Of a DNA stretch of 45,196 bases, positions 1 to 6,060 are shown piece by piece. This DNA is from a virus. The position numbers and the translations under genes are program-made. Every line of letters begins with the position of its first letter. Positions within the stretch are counted from its first letter, which is position 1. The notes under the pieces are model-generated. The model did no database searches and was not told the origin of the DNA. It saw nothing but the letters and a program-made list of their open reading frames with translations. The stretch spans positions 1 through 45,196 of the IMG/VR virus record IMGVR_UViG_3300037468_000342, one strand, 5' to 3'.

Positions 1-127
1 AAGGTTCTCGAGTTCTATGGTTGGACTCGGGAACAAGCCAATACTGCAAAGGATGTTGGTATTTCTTGCCTTGATAAGCTTGAAGAGTGCGGCGATTATC
101 GGTTCCAAGATGCCTTGAAGGACATTT
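1..127. repeat. Terminal direct repeat, left copy (circularity overlap)
   Basis: The first 127 bases are identical to the last 127 (45070..45196). The 100-residue ORF that begins at 45046 continues in frame through this copy to its stop at 279, as expected if the ends are one locus read twice. I infer a circular or circularly permuted molecule of 45,069 bp, with the overlap produced by assembly; 127 is also a common assembler k-mer length. A true packaged terminal repeat of this length cannot be excluded from sequence alone. Confidence 0.95.
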
Positions 128-279
128 GTGCCGCAGACATCCCTGACACTCTGAAGTGTCATACCAGTACCACGGTCTATGTGATGCTTGTGAAACTGCT
201 CGATAGGAGGCGCGAGCTCAAGAAGATGCTCAAATCTCTTGAAGAGCGAGAAGTCCATGTCGTTATCATGGGTGGTTGA
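1..279 (+). CDS. Hypothetical protein, 3' part of a gene spanning the circular join
   Basis: This is the last 92 codons of a 100-residue protein whose first 8 codons lie at 45046..45069. The product begins MVFLDTEEKVLEFYGWTREQ and ends with a basic, probably helical stretch (LLDRRRELKKMLKSLEEREV). It has three Cys residues but no clear metal site. I do not recognise the family. It overlaps the next gene by 4 nt (TTGA) and follows the 44642 gene with a TAATG overlap, so it belongs to a translationally coupled early operon. Function unknown. Confidence 0.8.
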   Translation, partial: KVLEFYGWTREQANTAKDVGISCLDKLEECGDYRFQDALKDICAADIPDTLKCHTSTTVYVMLVKLLDRRRELKKMLKSLEEREVHVVIMGG

Positions 280-524
280 GTGTGGGGCAAGAAGCGTGCA
301 AAACGGGCGAAGAGTGCTGGATGGGCGAAACGCCCATCAAAGCCCCGCCAGTCTATAAAAAGCCGTCATTGGTTACGAGGATTCGGTCAAAGATTGCTCG
401 GATCCTCATTGACCTTGCCTACCATATCTCATGGGATGGTTATTACGATTCTATGAGTGATGGCGAGTTTGGCTATTGTCCTGACTGTGAACAACGAGGA
501 GACCCGGAGTGGAAATGCCGTTAA
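276..524 (+). CDS. Small hypothetical protein with C-terminal CxxC pair
   Basis: An 82-residue ORF read from a TTG that overlaps the previous stop (TTGA); GTG at 282 is an alternative. The middle is basic and hydrophobic (VTRIRSKIARILIDLAYHIS), and the C-terminus has CPDCEQRGDPEWKC, which could bind a metal with few other ligands. The product is unrecognised. Its tight overlap with both neighbours supports it being real, but the start codon is uncertain. Confidence 0.6.
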   Translation: MSVGQEACKTGEECWMGETPIKAPPVYKKPSLVTRIRSKIARILIDLAYHISWDGYYDSMSDGEFGYCPDCEQRGDPEWKCR

Positions 525-829
525 ATGATATTAACACATTTGCCGATTGCCGATGGCGAAGGGAGCGCATCTTGCATATTGATGTGGTTCTTGAAAGCTT
601 CGACTATACCCATGACATCTGTCCAGATAGGTGTCCAGTTAGTCCGAGAAATTCTGATTATTCTACTTGCATTCATCCAGATCGGCAACACGGTGAAGTG
701 ACACATTGCCCTTCGTATTACAGGGCTCATCCGAATCTTCGAGAGGGTGATTTGTCCTATGGTATTGATACCAGGTGGTGTGAAGTGAATACTTCCCATA
801 GGATTTGCCCAATGGGGTATGCAAGATGA
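515..829 (+). CDS. Cys/His-rich hypothetical protein
   Basis: A 104-residue protein. ATG at 515 follows GGAGTG at about 506-511, a reasonable ribosome binding site, and the ORF overlaps the end of the previous gene. It has seven Cys and several His, including CPDRCP and late Cys residues (THC, RWC, ICP), suggesting a small zinc-bound or disulfide-rich fold. No family is recognised. The next gene starts inside its stop codon (ATGA), so the two are coupled. Confidence 0.7.
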   Translation: MPLNDINTFADCRWRRERILHIDVVLESFDYTHDICPDRCPVSPRNSDYSTCIHPDRQHGEVTHCPSYYRAHPNLREGDLSYGIDTRWCEVNTSHRICPMGYAR

Positions 830-1116
830 TGACATTGACGAGGCTTCTTGGCATTGGTTTAGCTCTTGGTAATAATTCACCCCACCATTCTCCTCAGCTC
901 GTAATACGAGCCCGGTTTATTGGTAGTGACCTTGAGCGATTCTATGCCGAACTTGAGCATGTTGAGGTTAAGGGCAATGGCGTCCTTATTGGCATGTACG
1001 GCAATGGTGCAACACCAGACGAGGCAATGGAGAACTATCTCAAGAAGATAACTGGTCAAACCCTTGTTATCCATGCCAGCGATGCTGAACGAAGGAGAGA
1101 GCTTTTTGTCCTCTGA
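826..1116 (+). CDS. Hypothetical protein, small alpha/beta fold
   Basis: A 96-residue protein whose first ATG overlaps the preceding TGA; a second ATG follows at 829. The sequence has a beta-rich middle (GNGVLIGMYGNG) followed by a helix (TPDEAMENYLKKITGQ) and a second strand (TLVIHASD). This order is common in small phage accessory proteins that modulate or bind other proteins, but I cannot name a family. It is part of the coupled early operon. Confidence 0.7.
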   Translation: MMTLTRLLGIGLALGNNSPHHSPQLVIRARFIGSDLERFYAELEHVEVKGNGVLIGMYGNGATPDEAMENYLKKITGQTLVIHASDAERRRELFVL

Positions 1117-1345
1117 TTCGAGAGTGCCCGATGATGAGCGTATGCCCGATGCGCTCAGGACACTCCACAACAACGATTGGGTTCAGTGTGACTCCTGTGA
1201 TGATTACTTCATTTGGGATAAGATTGATGACACATTGATTCGGACACAGAACGAGAGCAGGGGCGAGTTTTGGGGTGCGCCCTGCTTTGAGAGAGTTGTA
1301 GTGGGATGGATTTGCCCAGGCTGCACCCATTACAACGAGATGTAA
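1106..1345 (+). CDS. Zinc-ribbon-like small protein
   Basis: A 79-residue product if started at TTG 1106, chosen because AAGGAGAG at 1092-1099 sits 6 nt upstream; ATG 1082 and ATG 1073 are in-frame alternatives. The protein holds VQCDSCDDYF near the middle and WICPGCTHYN at the end. These two CxxC knuckles about 45 residues apart form a zinc-ribbon pattern. A nucleic-acid or protein-binding role is plausible but unproven. It is the last gene before a 246-bp intergenic region. Confidence 0.65.
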   Translation: MSSDSRVPDDERMPDALRTLHNNDWVQCDSCDDYFIWDKIDDTLIRTQNESRGEFWGAPCFERVVVGWICPGCTHYNEM

Positions 1346-1453
1346 TTTTTGCGCCGATATTGTAGAGGTATGTCAATGGTAAGAATACGACTGTAAATCA
1401 CCTATCGTAAACCTTATCTCTACGACGGTACAGCTATTGTTACAGCTACCACT

Positions 1454-1473
1454 ATCATATCATATGATATGAT
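1454..1473. repeat. Dispersed 20-bp palindrome, copy 1
   Basis: A perfect 20-bp inverted repeat centred on CATATG (core TCATATCATATGATATGA, flanked by A and T). Near-identical copies occur at about seven other places on both arms. This copy lies upstream of the DUF932-like gene and about 50 bp before a possible TATA element, consistent with an operator. GATGAGGTGA follows directly. Confidence 0.85.
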
Positions 1474-1523
1474 GAGGTGACGGGGTTTAAGCCCAGTTAA
1501 AAAACGGCGGCGGTATTTCCTGA

Positions 1524-1529
1524 TTTATA
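1524..1529 (+). promoter_or_regulatory. Possible TATA box for the 1592 gene
   Basis: TTTATA in the context GATTTATACC lies about 65 bp before the ATG. An archaeal start site some 25 bp downstream would give a leader of about 40 nt carrying the strong ribosome binding site. The match to a TATA consensus is moderate and no BRE is obvious. Confidence 0.35.
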
Positions 1530-1591
1530 CCGGGCGTGTGGGTGGCGCAGCTTCCCGAGACCGTTTCCCCATTCAGAGTAGGAGAGAAACT

Positions 1592-2458
1592 ATGTCAAAA
1601 GTGGACAAGTTTGATTCCCTTCGTGATTTCGAGGGGATAGTAGCAAACATGGACGACTATGCAAGAAAGCCATTGTTTGCAGAGGATGAGTTGGGGCGGT
1701 ATGAGTCCGAGCGCGTCCATGGTATCGTAAACCTACGGACGCGGAAGGTTACCATGTCTTGTGGCAAAGAGTATCCCGTATTCGGTCACAGGCAAGCCTA
1801 TGGTCTTGTTGTTGATGACCTGAAACTGCGTGGACTTGAAGTGCATGGGCGTGTTGAAACCATTGGTGATCGCACCAAGACGACTATCCTGTTCAATTCG
1901 TTAAAGGTCATCAAGGATGACAAAGACGGCGTTGAGTTGGGTATCTCTTTCAAGAATCCCATGGATAGAAAGACCAGCTTCAAAGGCAATGGTTACACAT
2001 GGAGACAGTTCTGTTCTAATGGTGCAGGCGTTAAGACCCTGTTACCACAGCTCGAAATCAACGAGCAGCACACTTCAACCATGGTTCACCGGCTTCCTGC
2101 AGTAATGCGGCAGTTCGTTGATGAGTCACTCAAGCAGACAAATGTTCTGCAAACCATGGTCAGTAAGTCTATGGAACAGAAGGTAATCTTCGAGTCCCGC
2201 GAACAATTCGAGGCTACGATGGCACTTGAGTTTGATGGTATCGCCGAGAAGCACACAAGGGCTGTCATGGCTAACCTGAAAACGCTTGAGCCTACCCGAT
2301 GGGAGATGTTCAACGCAACAACCTATTACACCAGCCATTCTGCTGTGTCGATGGACATACAGGAACGCATTGACGATGTTGCGGAGAAGTTCCTCAATAT
2401 CACACGACCAATCAACCCGGTGCCAATCATCCGCAAGAAGCGAATCGAGGATGATTAA
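1592..2458 (+). CDS. DUF932-like phage/plasmid protein
   Basis: A 288-residue soluble protein. The ATG at 1592 is chosen because TAGGAGAG ends 5 nt upstream; a longer in-frame ORF from 1538 lacks such a site. The central segment (ELGISFKNPMDRKTSFKGNGYTWRQFCSNGAG split as LGISFKNP and WRQFCSNGAG) resembles the conserved 'CsNG' region of DUF932 / TIGR03299 proteins, which are frequent in phages and plasmids and of unknown biochemical role. The C-terminal half is helical. Its placement ahead of the recombination and replication genes fits an early function. The family call is by motif memory and not by search. Confidence 0.7.
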   Translation: MSKVDKFDSLRDFEGIVANMDDYARKPLFAEDELGRYESERVHGIVNLRTRKVTMSCGKEYPVFGHRQAYGLVVDDLKLRGLEVHGRVETIGDRTKTTILFNSLKVIKDDKDGVELGISFKNPMDRKTSFKGNGYTWRQFCSNGAGVKTLLPQLEINEQHTSTMVHRLPAVMRQFVDESLKQTNVLQTMVSKSMEQKVIFESREQFEATMALEFDGIAEKHTRAVMANLKTLEPTRWEMFNATTYYTSHSAVSMDIQERIDDVAEKFLNITRPINPVPIIRKKRIEDD

Positions 2459-2469
2459 AGAGTGATTTC

Positions 2470-2847
2470 ATGTTCGAGTCCGTAACGGAACTTGTGAACC
2501 TTACTCCACATGAGGTCAACATCTGGATGAAGGGAGAGAAAACTACTTTTAGAGTGGTTGATATTCCCCCTTCCGGCAATGTTGCACGGCTTCATATGGT
2601 ATCGAAGAACTGTGGTAAAGTTCTCGGTATCCCTGTTGTCAGCTCTGTGGGTAGGAAGATCGTTGGACTCCCGGCTCCGAAGAAGGGTGTAGCTTACATC
2701 GTTTCTTCTGTGATAGCCAGGGAAGTCAAACGCCCGGATGTTCTTGCACCTGATACCACTGATGATGGTGTTATCCGAGATGGTGCAGGGAATATAATGG
2801 CGGTATCGCGGTTCCAGTTGTTCTGCGAGGATACTGAGGTGCTATAA
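2470..2847 (+). CDS. Conserved phage hypothetical protein (LTPHEV family)
   Basis: A 125-residue protein with the pattern NLTPHEVNIW near the N-terminus, then IPPSGNVARL, GLPAPKKGVAYIVSSVIAREVKRPDVLAPDT and a C-terminal AVSRFQLF strand. I recognise this arrangement from hypothetical proteins in many bacterial and archaeal phages, where the strand-rich domain has no assigned activity. GTGATTTC just before the ATG gives a weak ribosome binding site. The stop overlaps the next ATG by one base (TAATG). Confidence 0.75.
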   Translation: MFESVTELVNLTPHEVNIWMKGEKTTFRVVDIPPSGNVARLHMVSKNCGKVLGIPVVSSVGRKIVGLPAPKKGVAYIVSSVIAREVKRPDVLAPDTTDDGVIRDGAGNIMAVSRFQLFCEDTEVL

Positions 2848-3029
2848 TGGGAAGATACGGCTTTTATGAAGTTGAAGTTGATGGGGTGAAGTACAAAGTA
2901 CAAGCCTTCGATGCTTCTGACGCTCGAGAGCAAGCTCTTGACATTGATGTTGGCGGTAGAGCAGAAAGAAAAAGACTTGGTGACACGGTGCATGATGAAG
3001 ATAGCATACGTGTAACCAGAGAGGATTGA
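2847..3029 (+). CDS. Small hypothetical protein
   Basis: A 60-residue protein starting in a TAATG overlap with the gene before. A beta-hairpin-like N-terminus (YGFYEVEVDGVKYKVQAF) is followed by a helix (ASDAREQALDIDV) and a charged tail. The layout resembles small beta-beta-alpha phage accessory proteins, but no family is recognised. Support comes from tight packing and coding-like composition. Confidence 0.65.
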   Translation: MGRYGFYEVEVDGVKYKVQAFDASDAREQALDIDVGGRAERKRLGDTVHDEDSIRVTRED

Positions 3030-3030
3030 G

Positions 3031-3285
3031 ATGGTAGATGTCGGTATTGATGTTGGTGGCTCTGTAAACCATCGACAAAGTGGTGCGAAGTCAACGATTG
3101 GGGTTGCATCCGATCAGGTTGTAGTTTACTACGACCCCGAAGATATGGAGGGCGCGAAGATTATCATTGAGCGCACCATACGGTTGCACCAGTACGCAAA
3201 AGAGATTAAGTCCGGGCTTATCCCGGCGCGTCAGAGGGCTGGCGATCCTGATCTGGATACCATGCCTCCGAACAAGGCGGCATGA
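3031..3285 (+). CDS. Hypothetical protein
   Basis: An 84-residue protein beginning one base after the previous stop. It contains QVVVYYDPEDMEGAKIIIERTIRLHQYAKEIKSGLIPA, an alpha/beta stretch with a long amphipathic helix, and a Pro-rich end. It is unrecognised. Its stop overlaps two consecutive start codons of the next small ORF (ATGATG), so coupled translation is likely. Confidence 0.65.
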   Translation: MVDVGIDVGGSVNHRQSGAKSTIGVASDQVVVYYDPEDMEGAKIIIERTIRLHQYAKEIKSGLIPARQRAGDPDLDTMPPNKAA

Positions 3286-3446
3286 TGACTCAGACAGATT
3301 TGGATGCTGTGATGTTGATTACACATTCGGCAAAGCAAGGCATACCTTTTGAACAGTATATCAGGAGTGTTGCCAGAGTGTCCCGGTCAAAGATTGCCAA
3401 GATTTCCAAAGAGCTGAGAAGCTTTGAGGATGTGGAAGACATATGA
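3282..3446 (+). CDS. Small helical hypothetical protein
   Basis: A 54-residue ORF read directly from the sequence: MMTQTDLDAVMLITHSAKQG, then a basic helix with RSVARVSRSKIAKISKELRS. It overlaps its neighbours at both ends by ATGA-type junctions. The Ser/Lys/Arg-rich helix could contact nucleic acid or the adjacent Bet protein, but there is no direct evidence. It immediately precedes the recombinase gene. Confidence 0.6.
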   Translation: MMTQTDLDAVMLITHSAKQGIPFEQYIRSVARVSRSKIAKISKELRSFEDVEDI

Positions 3447-4090
3447 AACAAGGTGATGCAGTGACACAAAGTGAGATAGATGCGGTAGCAGCCGCAAGGA
3501 AGCGCAACTTGGATGCTCTCGGTGACATCAATGCACCGGGGGTTATCAACAATGAGAACGCAAAAGAGCAGTTAGTACAGTACTCCCGGATACCCGGGGA
3601 GCCTACAAGAGTAAGTGTTTTTGAGGACGACAATGCAAGAGATAAGCGCATTGCCTTAATCAAGGCGAAGGTTGCTCCTGATGCAACGAACACAGAGTTC
3701 GAGTTGCTCATGTACATCGCAGCGAAGTATGACCTTGACCCCCTGCTCAAAGAGATATGGTTGGTCAAGTTCGGCTCTGCACCTGCACAAATCTATGCAG
3801 GGAGGGACGGATACCTCAAGATTGCTCACCGTTCTGGTCACTTCGATGGCATGGAGACCAAGGTGAATATGTCAGCAGACGGAACAAAGATTGAGTCTGC
3901 TACCTGCACCATTTGGAGAAATGATATGCAGCACACCATTTCTTCCCACGTTCTGTTCAACGAGTACTCTACGGGGAAGAACCTGTGGGCTTCAAAGCCA
4001 GCCGTAATGATTGGCAAGGTTGCCGAGTCTGTTGCACTCCGCAAGGCGTTCAGTGTTGCAGGACTGTACTCACCCGAAGAAATGGGATGA
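3443..4090 (+). CDS. bet: Bet/RecT-family single-strand annealing protein
   Basis: A 215-residue protein. Residues 70-215 match the phage recombination protein Bet (Red-beta/RecT superfamily): the helical ELLMYIAAKYDLDPLLKEIW segment, the core IYAGRDGYLKIAHRSG, and the C-terminal MIGKVAESVALRKAF...LYSPEEMG block that is diagnostic for the family. Such proteins anneal complementary single strands during recombination-dependent replication or repair. The N-terminal 60 residues are variable. The start at 3443 overlaps the previous stop. A partner 5'-3' exonuclease (Red-alpha, RecE or YqaJ type) is not evident nearby, so single strands may come from replication forks or host nucleases. Confidence 0.92.
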   Translation: MKQGDAVTQSEIDAVAAARKRNLDALGDINAPGVINNENAKEQLVQYSRIPGEPTRVSVFEDDNARDKRIALIKAKVAPDATNTEFELLMYIAAKYDLDPLLKEIWLVKFGSAPAQIYAGRDGYLKIAHRSGHFDGMETKVNMSADGTKIESATCTIWRNDMQHTISSHVLFNEYSTGKNLWASKPAVMIGKVAESVALRKAFSVAGLYSPEEMG

Positions 4091-4093
4091 GGT

Positions 4094-4348
4094 ATGAACT
4101 TCACCAAAGAGGAGCTGATTCATATGCTCCTCGCTATTAACGCTGTGTCGTTCAAAGGGAGTTGTGACCACTGTGATTCTGCGGCGAATAAGATCCAGGA
4201 AGAACTTGTGCGACTACACGAAATCCCTGCGGAAACGGTCATGCTCGTTGTCCCGGAAGAATACAAGAAGCTCGGCGTTGTTTCGTGGGAGAAGGTCGGT
4301 GGAAAAGATGGTGACGTTTCACTTCAACATAACGAACCTGACTCATAG
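4094..4348 (+). CDS. Small hypothetical protein
   Basis: An 84-residue protein four bases after the Bet stop; GATGAGGT precedes the ATG. A CDHCDS motif sits at about residues 24-29 within an otherwise acidic, helical sequence (NKIQEELVRLHEIPAETVMLVVPEEYKK). One CxxC pair alone does not define a zinc fold. It is unrecognised; by position it may assist recombination or replication. Confidence 0.65.
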   Translation: MNFTKEELIHMLLAINAVSFKGSCDHCDSAANKIQEELVRLHEIPAETVMLVVPEEYKKLGVVSWEKVGGKDGDVSLQHNEPDS

Positions 4349-4562
4349 GCAGATTCGAGATAAGTTAAAGCTTCACGGTCTGGTCTTTGACGACATGACA
4401 TGGAACGGTTACCCTGATTACAAGGTGTCCCGTTGTTGTGCAGTCCATTGTGAGGAAGTCTTTGCTTACCTTGGGATGCCAAACCCGTGTTACTGTGAGA
4501 AGTGCCTAAGTCGTAAGAACAGACCGGCAAAAGGAGTACCATATGGTCAGAGTAAACTGTAA
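4308..4562 (+). CDS. Cys-rich small protein upstream of PCNA
   Basis: Read from ATG 4308 (84 residues), overlapping the previous gene by about 40 nt; the same frame is open further upstream. The end carries a cluster of Cys and His: SRCCAVHCEEV and then PNPCYCEKCLSRK, a possible zinc-binding module. The stop lies inside the start of the PCNA gene (overlap 4543..4562), which implies coupling to clamp synthesis. The start is uncertain and the function unknown. Confidence 0.6.
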   Translation: MVTFHFNITNLTHRQIRDKLKLHGLVFDDMTWNGYPDYKVSRCCAVHCEEVFAYLGMPNPCYCEKCLSRKNRPAKGVPYGQSKL

Positions 4563-5283
4563 CAACTTTCGTAATTTCATCAAAGCGGTTTCTCCGCTTG
4601 GTGATGAAGTCGTTATGGACTTCAAGCCTGACTGCATTGAGGTGATGGGAGTTGATGGCAGTAATGCTATGGGCGCTATCATCCGTATCGATGTGGCTTC
4701 GGGGTTTTTAGGGAAGATGGGTATTAGCCTGCCTACACTCAGCAACCTTCTCCCTAAAGGTATAGATGAGGTGGACATTGTGTTTGATCGTGAGACCACG
4801 ATAACCGCAACAGGTTACAGGTCAAAGATTTATGCAATTAATGATACCTCATGTGCAAGAGTTCCGAAGGACGGGTTACCAGCACCAGAACTCGGTATCA
4901 TTTCTGTGATACCACAACAGGTCTATGAGAAGTTGCAATCCCTCAAGTCAGCATTTGACAAGAGTACTTCGTTCTGGATCCGCTTCGACCCTGCAGAGCC
5001 AACATTGGTATCGTTTACTGATGAGGATTCAGTTGTCGGTTCGATGGTGACTTCAGTACCAACGATTACGCCCATCATCAATAAGGGGGAGCATTGCTAC
5101 TCTTATGATTTGGTGATGCCCGCCCTCAATTCTATACGGCTTACCTCGGCATCCCTTGACATTCAGTTCAGGGAGAACCCCAAGGATAAGAAGATTAGCC
5201 TGATGTTCTTCCGTGGAAGGACTGGAGATACTGTGCCAATCACGTATCAGTATATGTTTGCACCGAGGGTTGAGACGCCATGA
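4543..5283 (+). CDS. pcn: PCNA-type DNA polymerase sliding clamp
   Basis: A 246-residue protein, the normal size for archaeal PCNA, which encircles DNA as a trimer and tethers polymerase, ligase and nucleases. The N-terminal repeat has FRNFIKAVSPLGDEVVMDFKPDCIEVMGVD, matching the helix-strand pattern of domain 1. The interdomain region and C-terminal strands end with FAPRVE, comparable to the APK/RIE terminus of cellular PCNAs. AAAGGAG lies 8 nt before the ATG. The sequence is divergent, as viral clamps often are. With the adjacent MCM it indicates a virus-encoded partial replisome using the host polymerase. Confidence 0.88.
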   Translation: MVRVNCNNFRNFIKAVSPLGDEVVMDFKPDCIEVMGVDGSNAMGAIIRIDVASGFLGKMGISLPTLSNLLPKGIDEVDIVFDRETTITATGYRSKIYAINDTSCARVPKDGLPAPELGIISVIPQQVYEKLQSLKSAFDKSTSFWIRFDPAEPTLVSFTDEDSVVGSMVTSVPTITPIINKGEHCYSYDLVMPALNSIRLTSASLDIQFRENPKDKKISLMFFRGRTGDTVPITYQYMFAPRVETP

Positions 5284-5504
5284 ATGAGTGCGTTCATCCT
5301 GCCGGTGCGCTGATTGTTACTATGGTTGGTTTTACCCGGGATATGCGTAGGGTGTGGACTTCACCTTTTAAAAGTATCACGCTGCCGGGAAAAATGCACA
5401 TGCTTGTTGATACCAGGTGCGCCATGTGTGGAGAGACGGTTAAATTGGAAGGTGATTATGATGTCCCGGGTGAAGATAGCGTGGGTTTACCTCTGCTCAA
5501 GTGA
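5280..5504 (+). CDS. Small hypothetical protein with CxxC
   Basis: A 74-residue protein starting in an ATGA overlap with PCNA. A strand-rich body (GALIVTMVGFTRDMRRVW) leads to DTRCAMCGETVKLEGDY, a single zinc-knuckle half. Its C-terminus overlaps the next reading frame by 47 nt. It is unrecognised. The position between clamp and helicase genes suggests a replication accessory role, as inference only. Confidence 0.6.
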   Translation: MNECVHPAGALIVTMVGFTRDMRRVWTSPFKSITLPGKMHMLVDTRCAMCGETVKLEGDYDVPGEDSVGLPLLK

Positions 5505-6060
5505 GTTGCAAAGGCTCTCTTGTGGTGTGAGTATGCCCTCACTTGATAACTGTCGCCTTGGGTGTCCCTTCCTTCAGAAGCGGAAGCCCGGTCAAGACCT
5601 GAAGCGCGATAGAATGACACGGCTTGAGAGCAGGCTTGTTGATTTCGCCAAGGAACGTGCAAGCATCCTTGAATTTTGGAGCAAGAAGGAGAGGGACTTC
5701 CGAGACGAGGGGTTGAGGAATGATGAGTATATCATTCATCACCTGTTGGAAATTATAAAGGAAGCCAATCCCAAGATTGCTTTCAAGGAGCTGAGTCTTG
5801 CAATGCAGAAGTGCCAGCTTCCACTTTTCCGGGATTATTACCGGAGAGCGAGGAGTGACATCTCTCGGCTGAGGAAGATTCAACTCGACCATGAGCGCGT
5901 GAGAAAACACAAGGAGAAGATGGAGATTTTAAATGCAGCAAAACGAGGACTTCTCGCCGGAGAAGGAACTGACGAAGTACTTTCACAAGTCACAGACCCT
6001 ACACAGGGAACTTCTGGAGTTGTGGAGATTATACCCGGAGAAGAAGTCAATAGTCATTGA
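5458..6060 (+). CDS. Charged helical protein between PCNA and MCM
   Basis: A 200-residue protein from ATG 5458, preceded by GGAAGGTGAT. The N-terminal 40 residues have five Cys (YLCSSEL, LSCGV, DNCRLGCPF). The rest is long, strongly charged helix (RLESRLVDFAKERASILEFW through HERVRKHKEKMEIL), probably coiled coil, with an acidic tail. It overlaps the MCM start by 128 nt in a different frame. It could be a helicase loader or bridging factor, but no sequence match to GINS, Cdc45 or Cdc6 is evident, so function is left open. Confidence 0.7.
   Translation: MMSRVKIAWVYLCSSELQRLSCGVSMPSLDNCRLGCPFLQKRKPGQDLKRDRMTRLESRLVDFAKERASILEFWSKKERDFRDEGLRNDEYIIHHLLEIIKEANPKIAFKELSLAMQKCQLPLFRDYYRRARSDISRLRKIQLDHERVRKHKEKMEILNAAKRGLLAGEGTDEVLSQVTDPTQGTSGVVEIIPGEEVNSH

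Larger units (their letters stand above)
1346..1591. other. Intergenic region with palindrome, direct repeat and possible promoter
   Basis: No ORF is supported here. The region holds the octamer TACAGCTA twice, 12 bp apart (1429-1436 and 1441-1448), and the perfect 20-bp dispersed palindrome at 1454..1473. An AT-rich element TTTATA at 1524-1529 is followed by about 60 bp of leader and a strong Shine-Dalgarno sequence (TAGGAGAG, 1579-1586) ahead of the 1592 gene. It probably contains an internal early promoter. Confidence 0.55.

Noticed and set aside
521-880. Leftward 119-residue ORF in the early arm
   Set aside because: Lies opposite two coupled rightward genes and lacks a ribosome binding site or family match.
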